From assembly GCA_902763615.1 (NCBI GenBank), contig CACWSX010000019.1, positions 1-64,000 of the forward strand: 64,000 bases of DNA. The letters are read 5' to 3'. The notes beneath the pieces are model-generated. The model ran no database searches. It saw only the letters and a list, made by a program, of their open reading frames with translations, and was not told the DNA's origin. Each line of letters opens with the position of its first letter. Within the stretch, counting starts at the first letter, position 1. Below are positions 9,128 through 19,316 of the stretch, piece by piece. This DNA comes from an uncultured Prevotellaceae bacterium (GTDB lineage Bacteria; Bacteroidota; Bacteroidia; Bacteroidales; Bacteroidaceae). The translations under genes and the position numbers were made by a program.

Positions 9128-9160
9128 AAAAAGGGAGGCAGGCCAATGACCCACCTCCCG
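9128..9160 (-). terminator. Rho-independent terminator of the 9197-11158 gene
   Basis: On the minus strand GGGAGG pairs with CCTCCC (9154-9159 with 9133-9138), followed by TTTTT. It is placed as in paralog A. Confidence 0.85.
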
Positions 9161-9196
9161 AAATGGTTGACAATAACTTAGTTTTTATAGAATATT

Positions 9197-11158
9197 TTAT
9201 TTCTGAATGGCCTTTTTACCATCCTTTATCACAAGGCCTTTATAAGAAGCGTCGACGCGCTGACCAGCCAAGTTATAGACCAGGCCATTGCCTGTCTTTG
9301 CTGCCTTCACAGCAGAGATACCTGCAGCCTTGTAGGCATCCTGGCTCATCAGCGTTACATTGTATATATAATACCAGCCAGCCTTTGAAATACAAAGCCG
9401 GGTCTTGACGGTATTGCCATCAGCGAAGGAAATACCTGAATCAGGATTGTTCCATACATGGAAATCAATCTTGTTTTCATTGAAGCTGTCCTCATCGAGT
9501 CCTACCTCAATACCGTTAATATCTTCGCCAATGAAATAACCCTGGGCATTCACGAAACCACCATCAGTCCAAGAATCGACAGTCATAAAGACCTCATCAG
9601 GCAGGTCGCCTTCTTCTTCAGGAACCGTCTGTCCAATCAGTTTCATGGCACTTCCCTGTTCATTCATAAAGCTAAAGTCTTTTACTTTAAACGTGTTCAG
9701 CAGGTCTGACACATCAACCGCTGTTGGCAATGGGTCGTCACCACCATCATTCACAGGCAGAGCTATATCGGCTGTGCCCAGCGTACGCTCTTCAGTCTTC
9801 ACGTTAGAATCCGTAAATGAGAGTTCATCGAAGCGGAAGTAATACTTATTCTCTACCTGCTGCTGATAACAGTTAATGCATACTGTATAGGAATTTCTAG
9901 CACCGGTTGTAATGGTCTTTACCTCATCCACGCCAAGTTCAAACTTCTTCCATTCTGTCGTGACGGGGAAATCTGCATCTCTTCCAAACGAGTGAGAATC
10001 CTTATACTGACCTGGACCATAATGAGCCTGCGTATCCAACGTAGCCTCTTTATCTGCACGAACCCAGAACACCAATCTGTATTTCTCACCCTCTATAAAC
10101 TTATGAGGTGTAGTGACGAACACTTGATAATCATATTTATTCGGTGCCTTTTCACCAGTACCTCCTACCAATGAACCATCAGACCATTTATAGAGATTCT
10201 TCATCAAGATACCACCATTGATGGTGTCGGGCTGTTCGTTTCCAAGACTGTCAAGGTCGGGAATCTGTTCCGTTGTGAAACCCATCGTAGAAAGCACAAT
10301 CGTCTTTTTCCCGTCAACATCTTCAACGGGAGCCTGTCTCTTACCGGTAGGATCACTGATTGTAAATGTAGTGCAAGCGTATGGTTCACCCTGCTTATTC
10401 TGACCCTTACAAGAATCATTCGTCTCTGTACCGAACTTCAGGAAATTGATAAAGGTATTGTCATTATCTTCCTTTTGCTCAATGATGGGCTCTTCGTCGC
10501 TCATCACCATGGAGATATCGTCGAAATAGAGGTTGTTACCTTCAGTGAAAGCTGTGGAAGAGAGGTTGAAACATACGGAATGGAACTCATACTCGGTTCC
10601 ACTCTTGGTAGTATGGCTTGAAGTCACCTGGACAGCCTTCTCTATCTTCGTCCACTTAGTGGCTTCATACTCAATCTTACCACAGAAATCATTGCCGATA
10701 TGTTTTCCTGGCTCCTGATGTGTCTGCGTTTGAGCACTTCCGGCAACATCACCCCTCACTTTGAATTTCAGATGAATCCACTTTCCCACAGGGATAGCCT
10801 GCTTGGAATAGATAAAGAACTGGGTGTTCCACTCTACGAAAGAACCACCTGAATAACGTGCATTACCAGCTTCCACTGCCTCTGCTTCACTCATCACGTG
10901 CACCTTGACACAATGGTCGCCTTTCTTAAACGGATTGTCAACGATAGGGGCAAAGAATTTCCAACCACCCGTTCCATCAGAGTGAGTTGCAGCCTCCTGT
11001 CCATACTCCGTAGGACCATCCTTACTCGGATCCTGGATCCAGAAGCTAGACCAACCAGCCTCCTGTTCGCCCTCCAGGTCACCGTTGACAACAAGTTCCT
11101 GTCCGAAGGCACTGCCTCCCATCAGGATACAAACCACAAAAGTAAATAGTTTCTTCAT
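9197..11158 (-). CDS. Secreted carbohydrate-binding-like protein, paralog B
   Basis: This 653-residue protein has the same plan as paralog A: signal peptide (after GSAFG), VVNGDLEGE, two modules with WNTQFFI/YQVFVTTPHKF, FKVRGD and YFDDISM/FRFDELSF, then the tail YNLAGQRVDASYKGLVIKDG. The shared module pattern YGPGQYKDxxxFG in the second module is nearly identical between the two. From family knowledge such modules bind polysaccharide; nothing enzymatic can be seen. Promoter, leader motif and terminator are also duplicated, so the pair arose by tandem duplication of a whole transcription unit. Its promoter region is divergent from the fasciclin-SusCD operon, suggesting a shared intergenic control region. 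Confidence 0.85.
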   Translation of the reverse strand: MKKLFTFVVCILMGGSAFGQELVVNGDLEGEQEAGWSSFWIQDPSKDGPTEYGQEAATHSDGTGGWKFFAPIVDNPFKKGDHCVKVHVMSEAEAVEAGNARYSGGSFVEWNTQFFIYSKQAIPVGKWIHLKFKVRGDVAGSAQTQTHQEPGKHIGNDFCGKIEYEATKWTKIEKAVQVTSSHTTKSGTEYEFHSVCFNLSSTAFTEGNNLYFDDISMVMSDEEPIIEQKEDNDNTFINFLKFGTETNDSCKGQNKQGEPYACTTFTISDPTGKRQAPVEDVDGKKTIVLSTMGFTTEQIPDLDSLGNEQPDTINGGILMKNLYKWSDGSLVGGTGEKAPNKYDYQVFVTTPHKFIEGEKYRLVFWVRADKEATLDTQAHYGPGQYKDSHSFGRDADFPVTTEWKKFELGVDEVKTITTGARNSYTVCINCYQQQVENKYYFRFDELSFTDSNVKTEERTLGTADIALPVNDGGDDPLPTAVDVSDLLNTFKVKDFSFMNEQGSAMKLIGQTVPEEEGDLPDEVFMTVDSWTDGGFVNAQGYFIGEDINGIEVGLDEDSFNENKIDFHVWNNPDSGISFADGNTVKTRLCISKAGWYYIYNVTLMSQDAYKAAGISAVKAAKTGNGLVYNLAGQRVDASYKGLVIKDGKKAIQK

Positions 11159-11301
11159 AAGTTGATTAAAATAGAAATTAGATGGTAAAACTAAATAAAA
11201 AAAATTGTTGATGTTAGTATATTAATAATAAATAATGTGTAAAAAGCATGTTATGGCATTCAAATTCAGTCCATTTCTTTTTCTTTTCGTATTTTCAAAT
11301 G

Positions 11302-11309
11302 CAAAATTA
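11302..11309 (-). promoter_or_regulatory. -7 box of the 9197-11158 gene
   Basis: TAATTTTG on the minus strand lies 144 bases before the start codon, giving a leader of about 135 nt. A motif near ATTCRAATTCAGTCCA (plus-strand reading) is shared with the leader of paralog A. Confidence 0.75.
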
Positions 11310-11338
11310 GTGTATTTGTAACAATAATACATTTTGAA

Positions 11339-11366
11339 ATGTAACACGCACTTTTCAAAATGTAAC
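11339..11366 (-). promoter_or_regulatory. Direct-repeat site (ATGTAAC, 21-bp spacing) before paralog B
   Basis: ATGTAAC at 11339 and again at 11360, with ACGCAC between, matches the site at 9065-9092 in sequence and in its distance from the -7 box. Confidence 0.6.
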
Positions 11367-11415
11367 ATACAAAGAAAATGATAGGATTTCTAAATCGGTA
11401 TTATAAAATAATACA

Positions 11416-11423
11416 TATCTTTG
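11416..11423 (+). promoter_or_regulatory. -7 box of the fasciclin-SusCD operon
   Basis: TATCTTTG matches TAnnTTTG 75 bases before the first ATG. It is the only such box I find before the seven genes to 28457, whose spacings range from 3 to about 40 bases. Confidence 0.7.
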
Positions 11424-11498
11424 CATACGTTTAAAAATTTAAGCTAAAAACGGCAAAATAACTTATAATCAACAAAAATAAAAACCAAAAAAAGTTTT

Positions 11499-14126
11499 AT
11501 GAAACAGAAACAAATCTCAAAACAACGGCATCAGCTGGCCATTGCGGCGCTAGGCCTGTTGGTAGGGGCCTCGGTTCTGCAAGGTTGTAAAGACGACGAC
11601 GTGCTGACCGGACAGCCATCATGGCTAGGCAACTCTATCTACGAGCGCCTGGAAGAGGACGGCCAGTACAAGACGATGCTACGGTTGATTGACGACCTGG
11701 GCCAGCACGAGGTGCTGAGCCACACAGGCTCAAAGACCCTGTTTGCAGCCAACGACTCTGCCTTCCAGGCCTGGTTTGCAAAGAACAACTGGGGAGTGAG
11801 CAGCTACGAGCGCCTCTCCATGTCGCAGAAGAAATTGCTGCTCAACAACTCTATGGTGAACAACGCCTACCTGATTGAACTGCTGTCGAATGGCCGGCCT
11901 CAGGGTGAAGACAGACACCCGGAAGAGGGTCGCACCATGCGCCGTGAGACAGCCACCAGCATCTATGACTCAGTGCAGATTATGAAGCCCAGTCAGATGC
12001 CCAAAACTGAAGTATGGGCCAGATTCAAGGACAAAGGCAGAAGCATCCCCATCTTGAGAGATGACACACCATCTCCGATGATTCACTTCCTGCCAGCCTT
12101 CATGAGGTACAACAAGATGACAAACGAAGATCTGGATGTGCTGACCAACCATCAGGCCAACGATGTGAACGAGGCTTGGGTAAACGGCAAGAAGGTTGTT
12201 GAACGCGATATTACATGTAAGAACGGTTATATCCAGAAGGTAAACGGCGTGTTTGAGGCTTCGCCCAACATGGCAGAGATCATCCACCAACACCCAAAAA
12301 TGTCGCATTGGGCTGAGCTGATGGACCGTTTCTGTGCTCCTTATTATAGTGCAGAAGGCACCAAAGAGTACAACCGACTCTATAACAATCAGGACTCGGT
12401 CTATGTACTCCGCTATTACAGCGACTATTCTGGCAATGGTAGCAATCTTATGACGCCCGATGGTAAGGCCATCACAGCCAAGCTGCCCTTCGACCCAGGA
12501 TGGAACCAGTATATCAGCACCTCTGGCGATGCTAATATGAACTATGACGCCGGCGCCATGTTTGTTCCTACGAACGAAGCCCTGGATGCTTGGTGGAACG
12601 AGGGAGGTAAAGACCTGCAGACGGAGTATGGTGTGATTGACAGCATCCCGGAAAGCACACTGGCCAAGCTCATCAAAGTCAACATGATGTCAGTGTTCAC
12701 GGAAGCCATTCCATCTAAATTCCCATATATCCTCAACGATGCCAAGGTTGAGATGGGTATCAAGATCGCTGATATCGACTCCTGCTTTATGGGATGTAAC
12801 GGTGTGGTCTACATGACCAATAAGGTGTTCACCCCGGCCGAGTTCCAGTCTGTGGCTTATCCAGCTCTAGCACACCCGACCGTCATGAATATCATCTATT
12901 GGGCTATCGACCAGTTGAACTTCCTGCCCTATCTGCTTTCTATGGACTCGAAGTACAGTTTGATTTTGCCTACCAATAATGCCATGCTTTGGTATATTGA
13001 TCCTTATACCTATGATAATGAGAAGGACGGCGTACAGTATCCTGATTTGCTCCAGTTCTTCTACGATCCGACCAGAGCTGATGCCCAGCGTGTAAGAGCC
13101 TACCGCTATAAGTGCTTTGTTGACGAGAATGGCGGTGTTACCATCGATGAAAGCGTTACAAGGAGAGAGGAATCAAGCCGTGACATCATCAACGACTGCT
13201 TGAAGCGTCTGATGGACCAGCTAATCATCGTGGGTGACATTGAGGACGGCCATGAGTTCTATAAGTCAAAGGGTGGTACGCCTATCCGCGTGTTCAGAAC
13301 CGCTGACGGCCGCATTGCCTTTGCCGGTGGCTGGCAGATGGATCACAACAACAAGCCACTGCCCACAAATCCTGAGGATATTTACGTGAAGGACAACGGT
13401 AAATCCTATGTCATTAACGACCAGATGCCTCTGACAACAGACAAATCCGTCTATCTGACACTGGATGGTCGCGAAGAGTTCTCGAAATTCCTGGAGTTAC
13501 TGGACAATGACGGCGCCGACTTGTTGGGAACCACTGTGACCAAGAACAACTACACTGCCGGTATGATGAAGAAGTCGAGCAAGAACCTGAAGTTGCTGGA
13601 CAACTATAATTATACGATTTACGCGCCCACGAACAATTCTATTCAAGAGTTGATCGACAAGGGTCTGCTTCCGACCTGGGACGATTATGAGGCTCAGACC
13701 GACTCTATCTGGGGTACTGAGGATGCTGCCGAGCAGGCCAAGGCTATCATCAAGGACATCATCGTCAGCTTCCTGCGCTATCACGTACAGGACCACGCCA
13801 TCATGATCGGCATGGCACCGGAGAACAATAAGTACGAGAACACCTTAGAAACGATGAGGCGTAATCTCGAGACTGGAAAATTCTATCCTGTCACTGTTAA
13901 CAATGAGGGTGATCAGATGTGGGTAAAAGACCTGCTTGGCAACAAGCGTAATGTCGTCAAGACCGAAGGTCTCTACAACCGCATCTGCCGTGAATACTGG
14001 TTCAGGACAACTGGCCAGTGCTATCAGGCATCGGATGCCGTTGTCCATCAGATAGATGGTGTACTTCTCGCTGAAGAGATGAAACCCTGGAAAGAATTAC
14101 TTAATAAAAATGTAAGGAGGAAATAA
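11499..14126 (+). CDS. Fasciclin (FAS1) repeat lipoprotein, first gene of the SusCD operon
   Basis: The 875-residue product starts with a lipoprotein signal (LLVGASVLQGC, then KDDD, an acidic signal compatible with surface export). Several FAS1-like modules can be traced by their core pattern of an FxPTN or FAAND turn: LFAANDSAFQAWF (about 85), MFVPTNEALDAWW (about 350), LILPTNNAMLWYI (about 490) and IYAPTNNSIQELI (about 705). FAS1 domains mediate adhesion or ligand contact; in SusCD loci they may form part of the surface capture apparatus, though the ligand is unknown. The stop lies 3 bases before the SusC start, and the SusC ribosome site (AAGGAGG) overlaps the end of this gene, so the two are translationally close. 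Confidence 0.88.
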   Translation: MKQKQISKQRHQLAIAALGLLVGASVLQGCKDDDVLTGQPSWLGNSIYERLEEDGQYKTMLRLIDDLGQHEVLSHTGSKTLFAANDSAFQAWFAKNNWGVSSYERLSMSQKKLLLNNSMVNNAYLIELLSNGRPQGEDRHPEEGRTMRRETATSIYDSVQIMKPSQMPKTEVWARFKDKGRSIPILRDDTPSPMIHFLPAFMRYNKMTNEDLDVLTNHQANDVNEAWVNGKKVVERDITCKNGYIQKVNGVFEASPNMAEIIHQHPKMSHWAELMDRFCAPYYSAEGTKEYNRLYNNQDSVYVLRYYSDYSGNGSNLMTPDGKAITAKLPFDPGWNQYISTSGDANMNYDAGAMFVPTNEALDAWWNEGGKDLQTEYGVIDSIPESTLAKLIKVNMMSVFTEAIPSKFPYILNDAKVEMGIKIADIDSCFMGCNGVVYMTNKVFTPAEFQSVAYPALAHPTVMNIIYWAIDQLNFLPYLLSMDSKYSLILPTNNAMLWYIDPYTYDNEKDGVQYPDLLQFFYDPTRADAQRVRAYRYKCFVDENGGVTIDESVTRREESSRDIINDCLKRLMDQLIIVGDIEDGHEFYKSKGGTPIRVFRTADGRIAFAGGWQMDHNNKPLPTNPEDIYVKDNGKSYVINDQMPLTTDKSVYLTLDGREEFSKFLELLDNDGADLLGTTVTKNNYTAGMMKKSSKNLKLLDNYNYTIYAPTNNSIQELIDKGLLPTWDDYEAQTDSIWGTEDAAEQAKAIIKDIIVSFLRYHVQDHAIMIGMAPENNKYENTLETMRRNLETGKFYPVTVNNEGDQMWVKDLLGNKRNVVKTEGLYNRICREYWFRTTGQCYQASDAVVHQIDGVLLAEEMKPWKELLNKNVRRK

Positions 14127-14129
14127 GGT

Positions 14130-17100
14130 ATGAGAATACTCAAATCCATCATTATGATATTCGCGCTGATGGCGACAATGGCTGTCAACGCCCAGACTCA
14201 GACTCCTATTACGTCAGTTCACGGAAGCGTCAGCGACGACATGGGCCCACTGATGGGTGCCACCGTCTGTGAAATCGACGGCAACGGACGTATCATTGAG
14301 TCGACTATCACCGACCTGAACGGTAACTTCACCATGAGGGTGAGAAATCCTAAGGATCGCATCCGTTTCAGTTATGTCGGTATGAAGACCATCACTCAGG
14401 CCATTAACAAGACGACCTTCAAGATCTCGATGCAGAGTGCTACCCAGCTGAAGGAAGTAACGATTAAGTCGCAAAGACGTGTCAACGGTAACGGTCTGCC
14501 TATCCCACAGCGTGAGGTGGCTAACGCTACCCAGACCTTCTCGATGAAAGAGGTAGAAGGTATGGCCTTTACCACTGTTGACGAGGCTCTGCAGGGCCGT
14601 ATCGCCGGTTTGGATATCATCAGTAACTCTGGTGACCTGGGTTCCGGTTCTACCATGCGTCTGCGTGGTGCTTCGACCCTATCAACCCTGACGGATTCCA
14701 ACCCACTGATCGTGGTTGACGGTAACGTGCGCTCAGTAGACCTCTCTTCTTTTGATATGAACACAGCCAACAACGAGCGATTCGCCGAGCTGTTGAATAT
14801 CAACCCTGAGGACATCTCCGATATCCGTGTGCTGAAAGATGCTGCCGCTACAGCCATCTACGGTTCGCAGGGTGGTAACGGTGTCATTGAGCTCACCACC
14901 AAGCGCGGTGCCCGCGGTAAACCCAGACTGCAGTACTCACTGAAACTCACTGGTACCTACCAGCCGAAGGGCTACGAGCTGTTGAATGGTGACGACTACA
15001 CCATGTTGCTGAAAGAAAGTTACTTCAATCCTGAGCAAAGCGATGCCGCCGCCAACATCCCGGAATTGAACTACGACCCATCGTTCTCTGAATACGAGCA
15101 GTACAACAACAATACCGACTGGCGTGACGCCGTTACCCAGTGGGGTCTCCGCCAGAACCACTACGTTACCATAAGCGGTGGTGGTGAGAAAGCCCTCTTC
15201 CGTATCGGTGCCGGTTACGACCATGAGACCGGTACGATGATTGAGCAGAAGCTGCAGCGTTTCTCTACCCGTGTGGCTCTTGACTACAATGTGTCTGAGC
15301 GTATTCGCGTCAGCACTAACTTCGCACTGACCTACACGAGAAATGACCAGAACTCTGACGGTTTGTTGGATATTGCCCGCCGTAAGATGCCGAATATGAG
15401 TATCTACGAGCAGGATCCTGTGACTGGTCTGGACACTGACAAATATTATACGATGCTCCAGAATGCCAGCCGTGAGTTTGACAAGAACCAGAAGGACATG
15501 GTGAACCCCGTCGCCAGTGCGAAGCTTGCCAAGAACAAGACAACCAGCTACGACATGACGCCTGAGTTGATTATCCAGTACCAGTTGCTCGGCATGGACC
15601 CAGACTCCTGGCAGTTGAACTGGAAGGGTACGGTCTATATGAACATCGCCAACCGCTATACGAATAAATACTATCCCCAGGAACTGAAGACCGTATCATG
15701 GGAACAGGGTGTCAACACCACCAATGATAATTCTTCAAAGAGCGTATCGTTTAAGACCATGCAGACGCTGACGCTGATTCCTGCCTTCAAGAACAAGGAC
15801 CACTCCTTCATGGCACTGGCCCGCTTCGAGTTGAACAGCGGTTCTTCTACCAGCCAGTCGTTAGACAAGTCGGGTGCCCCGACGGGCATCGAGACCACCC
15901 AGGGCGGCGGTCGTATCACCGGTCTGAGTTCTAACTATAGCCAGAACCGCTCTATGTATTACACGGTATCTGCCCACTATGCTTACAAGGGACGCTACAT
16001 CATCGACGGTTCGCTGCGTGCCGACGGTACCACAAAGTTCGGTCCGAACAACCGCTGGGGTTTCTTCCCCTCACTCTCTCTGAAGTGGATTATCAGCGAT
16101 GAGCCTTGGATGGAACCCACTAAGAAATGGTTGTCGATGTTTGCTATCCGTCCCAGCTGGGGACGTACCGGTCAGCAGCCTGGCCAGGATTACCTCTATA
16201 CCTCGAAATACGGTTCTACCAACCGCTATCTCGATATGCAGTCCATGAAGCCGAACAACATCCGTCTGACCGACATGAAGTGGGAAATCCACGAGAGCTG
16301 GAACGGTGGTATCGACTTAGGTTTCTTCAATGACCGCCTGACTTTGACCATCGAGGGTTACTCTCAGACCACAACGGACATGCTGATGTCTAATTTCCGC
16401 ATCCCGTCGAACGCAGGTTTCTCATCCCTCCCCTACAGTAACAACGGTAAGATGCGTAATACCGGTTGGGAGTTCCACATCAATACCAACCGTATTATCA
16501 CCATTGGTAAGAAGTTCTGGGTGGATATGAACGCCAACTTCGGTAACAACCGCAATGAACTGTTGGAACTCGACGAGAACTTGTTGGACAATCTGAACAC
16601 GAGCTATACTTTCGAAAACAACAAGACCTTGCAGCGCGTCCAGTTGCATAACCCGTTAGGTGCTATCTACGGTTTCCGCTACAAGGGTGTGTACACACAT
16701 AATTATTCGACCTTCAAAAACATGACGCCCGAGGAGCGTGCACAGTTCCTGGCTGAGGGCAAGACCGCGCCTGTAGCCATGAATGACAAAGGCGAGGTCA
16801 TCGTCGATGGTAAGGGCGACCCAGTTCGCATGATGTTCAACTACACCAACGACGCCACAGGTCGTAACTACCGCTTTAATGGTGGTGATGCCATCTACGA
16901 GGATGTCAACAACGATGGCCAGATCAATGCCCTCGATATTGTCTACCTCGGTTCTTCACTGCCTAAGTTGACTGGTGGTTTCGGATTCAACATCACCTAC
17001 GGTGACTGGCGTCTGAGCACCCAGTTCACCTATCGTTTCGGTAACAAGATCATCAACCAGGCCCGTCTGAACGCTGAGGCCATGATTGGTAACGACAACC

Positions 17101-17456
17101 AAAGTCAGGCAGTGAACTACCGCTGGCGTAAAGAAGGTGACGTAACCTCTATTCCGCGTGCCATGTACGGCAACAACTCGAACTACAACACGCTGATCAG
17201 CGACCGCTTTGTTGAAGATGGTTCTTATCTGCGTATGGGTTATGCACAGCTGAACTACAACATCCGTAGGAAATACGCTCAGGCTCTTGGCGTGAACCGC
17301 ATCAGCCTGTATGTCAGCGCCAACAACCCCTTCGTCTGGACTAAGTACTCTGGTGTAGACCCGGATATCTCGAGCGGCGGCTATGCACCCGCTACCGACG
17401 GCAACCAGACACCGCGTTCCCGTTCTTACACTTTAGGTATCACTGTAGAATTTTAA
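14130..17456 (+). CDS. SusC/RagA-family TonB-dependent transporter, first copy
   Basis: The 1108-residue outer-membrane barrel takes up a ligand presented by its SusD partner, powered by TonB. A signal peptide (after AVNA) precedes a carboxypeptidase-like regulatory domain (VHGSVSDDMGPLMGATV, about 30-115). The plug follows (EALQGRIAGLDIISN, STMRLRG, NPLIVVDGNVR, IRVLKDAAATAIYGSQGGNGVI) and then the barrel from about 270, ending TLGITVEF with the usual terminal aromatic. The order regulatory domain, plug, barrel is complete with no frameshift. It is followed by its SusD after 23 bases containing an AT-rich AGTTAAGAATTAAAAGTT spacer. Confidence 0.96.
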   Translation: MRILKSIIMIFALMATMAVNAQTQTPITSVHGSVSDDMGPLMGATVCEIDGNGRIIESTITDLNGNFTMRVRNPKDRIRFSYVGMKTITQAINKTTFKISMQSATQLKEVTIKSQRRVNGNGLPIPQREVANATQTFSMKEVEGMAFTTVDEALQGRIAGLDIISNSGDLGSGSTMRLRGASTLSTLTDSNPLIVVDGNVRSVDLSSFDMNTANNERFAELLNINPEDISDIRVLKDAAATAIYGSQGGNGVIELTTKRGARGKPRLQYSLKLTGTYQPKGYELLNGDDYTMLLKESYFNPEQSDAAANIPELNYDPSFSEYEQYNNNTDWRDAVTQWGLRQNHYVTISGGGEKALFRIGAGYDHETGTMIEQKLQRFSTRVALDYNVSERIRVSTNFALTYTRNDQNSDGLLDIARRKMPNMSIYEQDPVTGLDTDKYYTMLQNASREFDKNQKDMVNPVASAKLAKNKTTSYDMTPELIIQYQLLGMDPDSWQLNWKGTVYMNIANRYTNKYYPQELKTVSWEQGVNTTNDNSSKSVSFKTMQTLTLIPAFKNKDHSFMALARFELNSGSSTSQSLDKSGAPTGIETTQGGGRITGLSSNYSQNRSMYYTVSAHYAYKGRYIIDGSLRADGTTKFGPNNRWGFFPSLSLKWIISDEPWMEPTKKWLSMFAIRPSWGRTGQQPGQDYLYTSKYGSTNRYLDMQSMKPNNIRLTDMKWEIHESWNGGIDLGFFNDRLTLTIEGYSQTTTDMLMSNFRIPSNAGFSSLPYSNNGKMRNTGWEFHINTNRIITIGKKFWVDMNANFGNNRNELLELDENLLDNLNTSYTFENNKTLQRVQLHNPLGAIYGFRYKGVYTHNYSTFKNMTPEERAQFLAEGKTAPVAMNDKGEVIVDGKGDPVRMMFNYTNDATGRNYRFNGGDAIYEDVNNDGQINALDIVYLGSSLPKLTGGFGFNITYGDWRLSTQFTYRFGNKIINQARLNAEAMIGNDNQSQAVNYRWRKEGDVTSIPRAMYGNNSNYNTLISDRFVEDGSYLRMGYAQLNYNIRRKYAQALGVNRISLYVSANNPFVWTKYSGVDPDISSGGYAPATDGNQTPRSRSYTLGITVEF

Positions 17457-17479
17457 TTAAAAGTTAAGAATTAAAAGTT

Positions 17480-19288
17480 ATGAATACCAAGATATATAAA
17501 AAAGGTTTAATGGGGTTCATGGGTCTCATGGGTCTGATGGGCATTACCGGATGCTCGGACTTCCTGGAGATCAAACCTCAGAATGAGATCATTCTAGAGG
17601 ATTTCTGGAATGAGAAGGCCGATGTGGATGCCATTCTTACCGGCTGCTACGCAGGCATTCAGGAAGGAAACGTTATCAAACGTATGATGGTCTGGGGTGA
17701 GTTCCGCAGCGACAACATCGGTCCTGGCAGTAATGTTCAGCAGGATGGCAACCTCGAGAAGATCCTCAAGGAGAACATCGATGCCAAGAACAGTTACACC
17801 AATTGGGAGAGTTTCTATTCTGTCATCAACCGTTGTAACACGCTTATCAAATATGCCCCTGGTGTGGCCGCCATCGACCCCGCCTATACGGAGAGTGAGT
17901 TGCAGGCCAATATCGCTGAGATGGTGGGCCTCCGCAGCCTCTGTTACTTCTATCTGATCCGCGCTTTCCGCGATGTACCTTTTACAAGAGAGGCCTACAT
18001 CGATGATGATCAGACGATGGATCTGCCAGCCACGAAGTTCGACGACGTGCTGGATTCGCTGATTTACGATCTGGAGAGCGTCAAGAACAATGCCGTGAAG
18101 CGTTATCCTGTTACCAAGGAAATGTACCAGACGGGTCGTATCACACAAGATGCTATACATGCCCTGCTCTGCGAGCTTTATCTCTGGAAGAAAGACTATC
18201 AGAACTGCGTCCGCTATGCTGACCTTGTCATTGAGTCGAAGAAGGCCATCTATGAGGAGAACCGCAAAAAGCGTACAACATCGTCTTCTCTTCAGAGCCA
18301 AGATGCTGTAGAAGAGCGTTTCAATGGCTTCCCTCTGGCTAGCAACTCCACCTCGTCAAACTATTTCGGTGATGCCTACACCACTCTGTTCGGCAGTGAC
18401 CGCAATAATATTGATGAGGTCAACCAGGAAATTATCTTCCAGCTGGTCTTCAACGATGACCCACAAGGATCAGGTATGCCAGCCAACGGTGCTGTCAATG
18501 ATTTCTACGGTAATTCACAATCGACGACCGGTCTGGTTGCGCCCTCTGACTACATCTATTCTCAGATTGAAGCGAGCGGACAAGACCGCAAGGTCTATGC
18601 CGATAAGAACAAGATGTTTGACGCCCGTATCTATGCCAACTGCCGATACACTGGCAGCGGCAGCGGCAATAGCAACAAGTCGATTAACAAATACACGACG
18701 AGTTCGCTCGACATCTATGCTGCCGGTACCACACCAGAAGCCAGCTACGGTTCCAAATACCCACAGAACCAGAACGGTTCCAACTGGGTGATATACCGTC
18801 TGAGCGACATCATGCTGCTCAAGGCTGAAGCCCTGACGCAAATGATGCGTGATGGATCTGATGCAGATGCCAGCGAGTATAACAGGAATCTTCTCGACAG
18901 AGCCTTTACACTGGTCAATGCCATTAATAAACGCTCCATCTGCCAAACACAACTCACAGACACACTTGTCAGAGGTAACTATAGCAGTAAGGGTGATATG
19001 GAAACCTTGGTCCTCCAAGAGCGCCAGCGCGAACTGATGTTTGAGGGCAAACGATGGTTTGACCTCGTCCGTCTCTCACAACGTACTGGCAATACCCAGA
19101 CCTTGACATCAGCCGCCCTTCAGAAAGCCACAACCGGTGCCGGTCTGATCAGTAATCATCTGGCAAAGATGGATGCCATCTACTGGCCTTATAACCTCGA
19201 AGAGATGAAGGTCAACCTGAATCTTGTACAGAATCCGGCCTTTGGAAGTGGTGAAGATGAGAGTTATCAAAAGACGACGAAGAAGTGA
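17480..19288 (+). CDS. SusD/RagB-family nutrient-binding lipoprotein, first copy
   Basis: The 602-residue surface lipoprotein is the ligand-binding lid of the SusC above. Its lipobox is GITGC followed by SDFLEIKPQNE, a standard SusD start. It continues with the SusD pattern WESFYSVINRCNTLIKYAP, LRSLCYFYLIRAF and the C-terminal LQERQRELMFEGKRWFDLVR. The signal peptide is unusual: four tandem 9-bp units (17504-17539) encode GLM-GFM-GLM-GLM. The ligand cannot be deduced because no enzyme is encoded nearby in the operon. Confidence 0.95.
   Translation: MNTKIYKKGLMGFMGLMGLMGITGCSDFLEIKPQNEIILEDFWNEKADVDAILTGCYAGIQEGNVIKRMMVWGEFRSDNIGPGSNVQQDGNLEKILKENIDAKNSYTNWESFYSVINRCNTLIKYAPGVAAIDPAYTESELQANIAEMVGLRSLCYFYLIRAFRDVPFTREAYIDDDQTMDLPATKFDDVLDSLIYDLESVKNNAVKRYPVTKEMYQTGRITQDAIHALLCELYLWKKDYQNCVRYADLVIESKKAIYEENRKKRTTSSSLQSQDAVEERFNGFPLASNSTSSNYFGDAYTTLFGSDRNNIDEVNQEIIFQLVFNDDPQGSGMPANGAVNDFYGNSQSTTGLVAPSDYIYSQIEASGQDRKVYADKNKMFDARIYANCRYTGSGSGNSNKSINKYTTSSLDIYAAGTTPEASYGSKYPQNQNGSNWVIYRLSDIMLLKAEALTQMMRDGSDADASEYNRNLLDRAFTLVNAINKRSICQTQLTDTLVRGNYSSKGDMETLVLQERQRELMFEGKRWFDLVRLSQRTGNTQTLTSAALQKATTGAGLISNHLAKMDAIYWPYNLEEMKVNLNLVQNPAFGSGEDESYQKTTKK
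17504..17539 (+). repeat. Four tandem 9-bp repeats in a SusD signal peptide
   Basis: Units GGTTTAATG, GGGTTCATG, GGTCTCATG and GGTCTGATG encode (G-L/F-M)4, the hydrophobic core of the signal peptide. Length change by slippage would stay in frame. Confidence 0.85.
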
Positions 19289-19316
19289 TAAATGAAAAAT
19301 GAAAAGTGAAATAGAT

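Noticed and set aside
19299..19316. Earlier ATG for the second fasciclin lipoprotein
   Set aside because: It falls in a GAAAAGTGAAA spacer and would place charged residues ahead of a normal signal peptide start.
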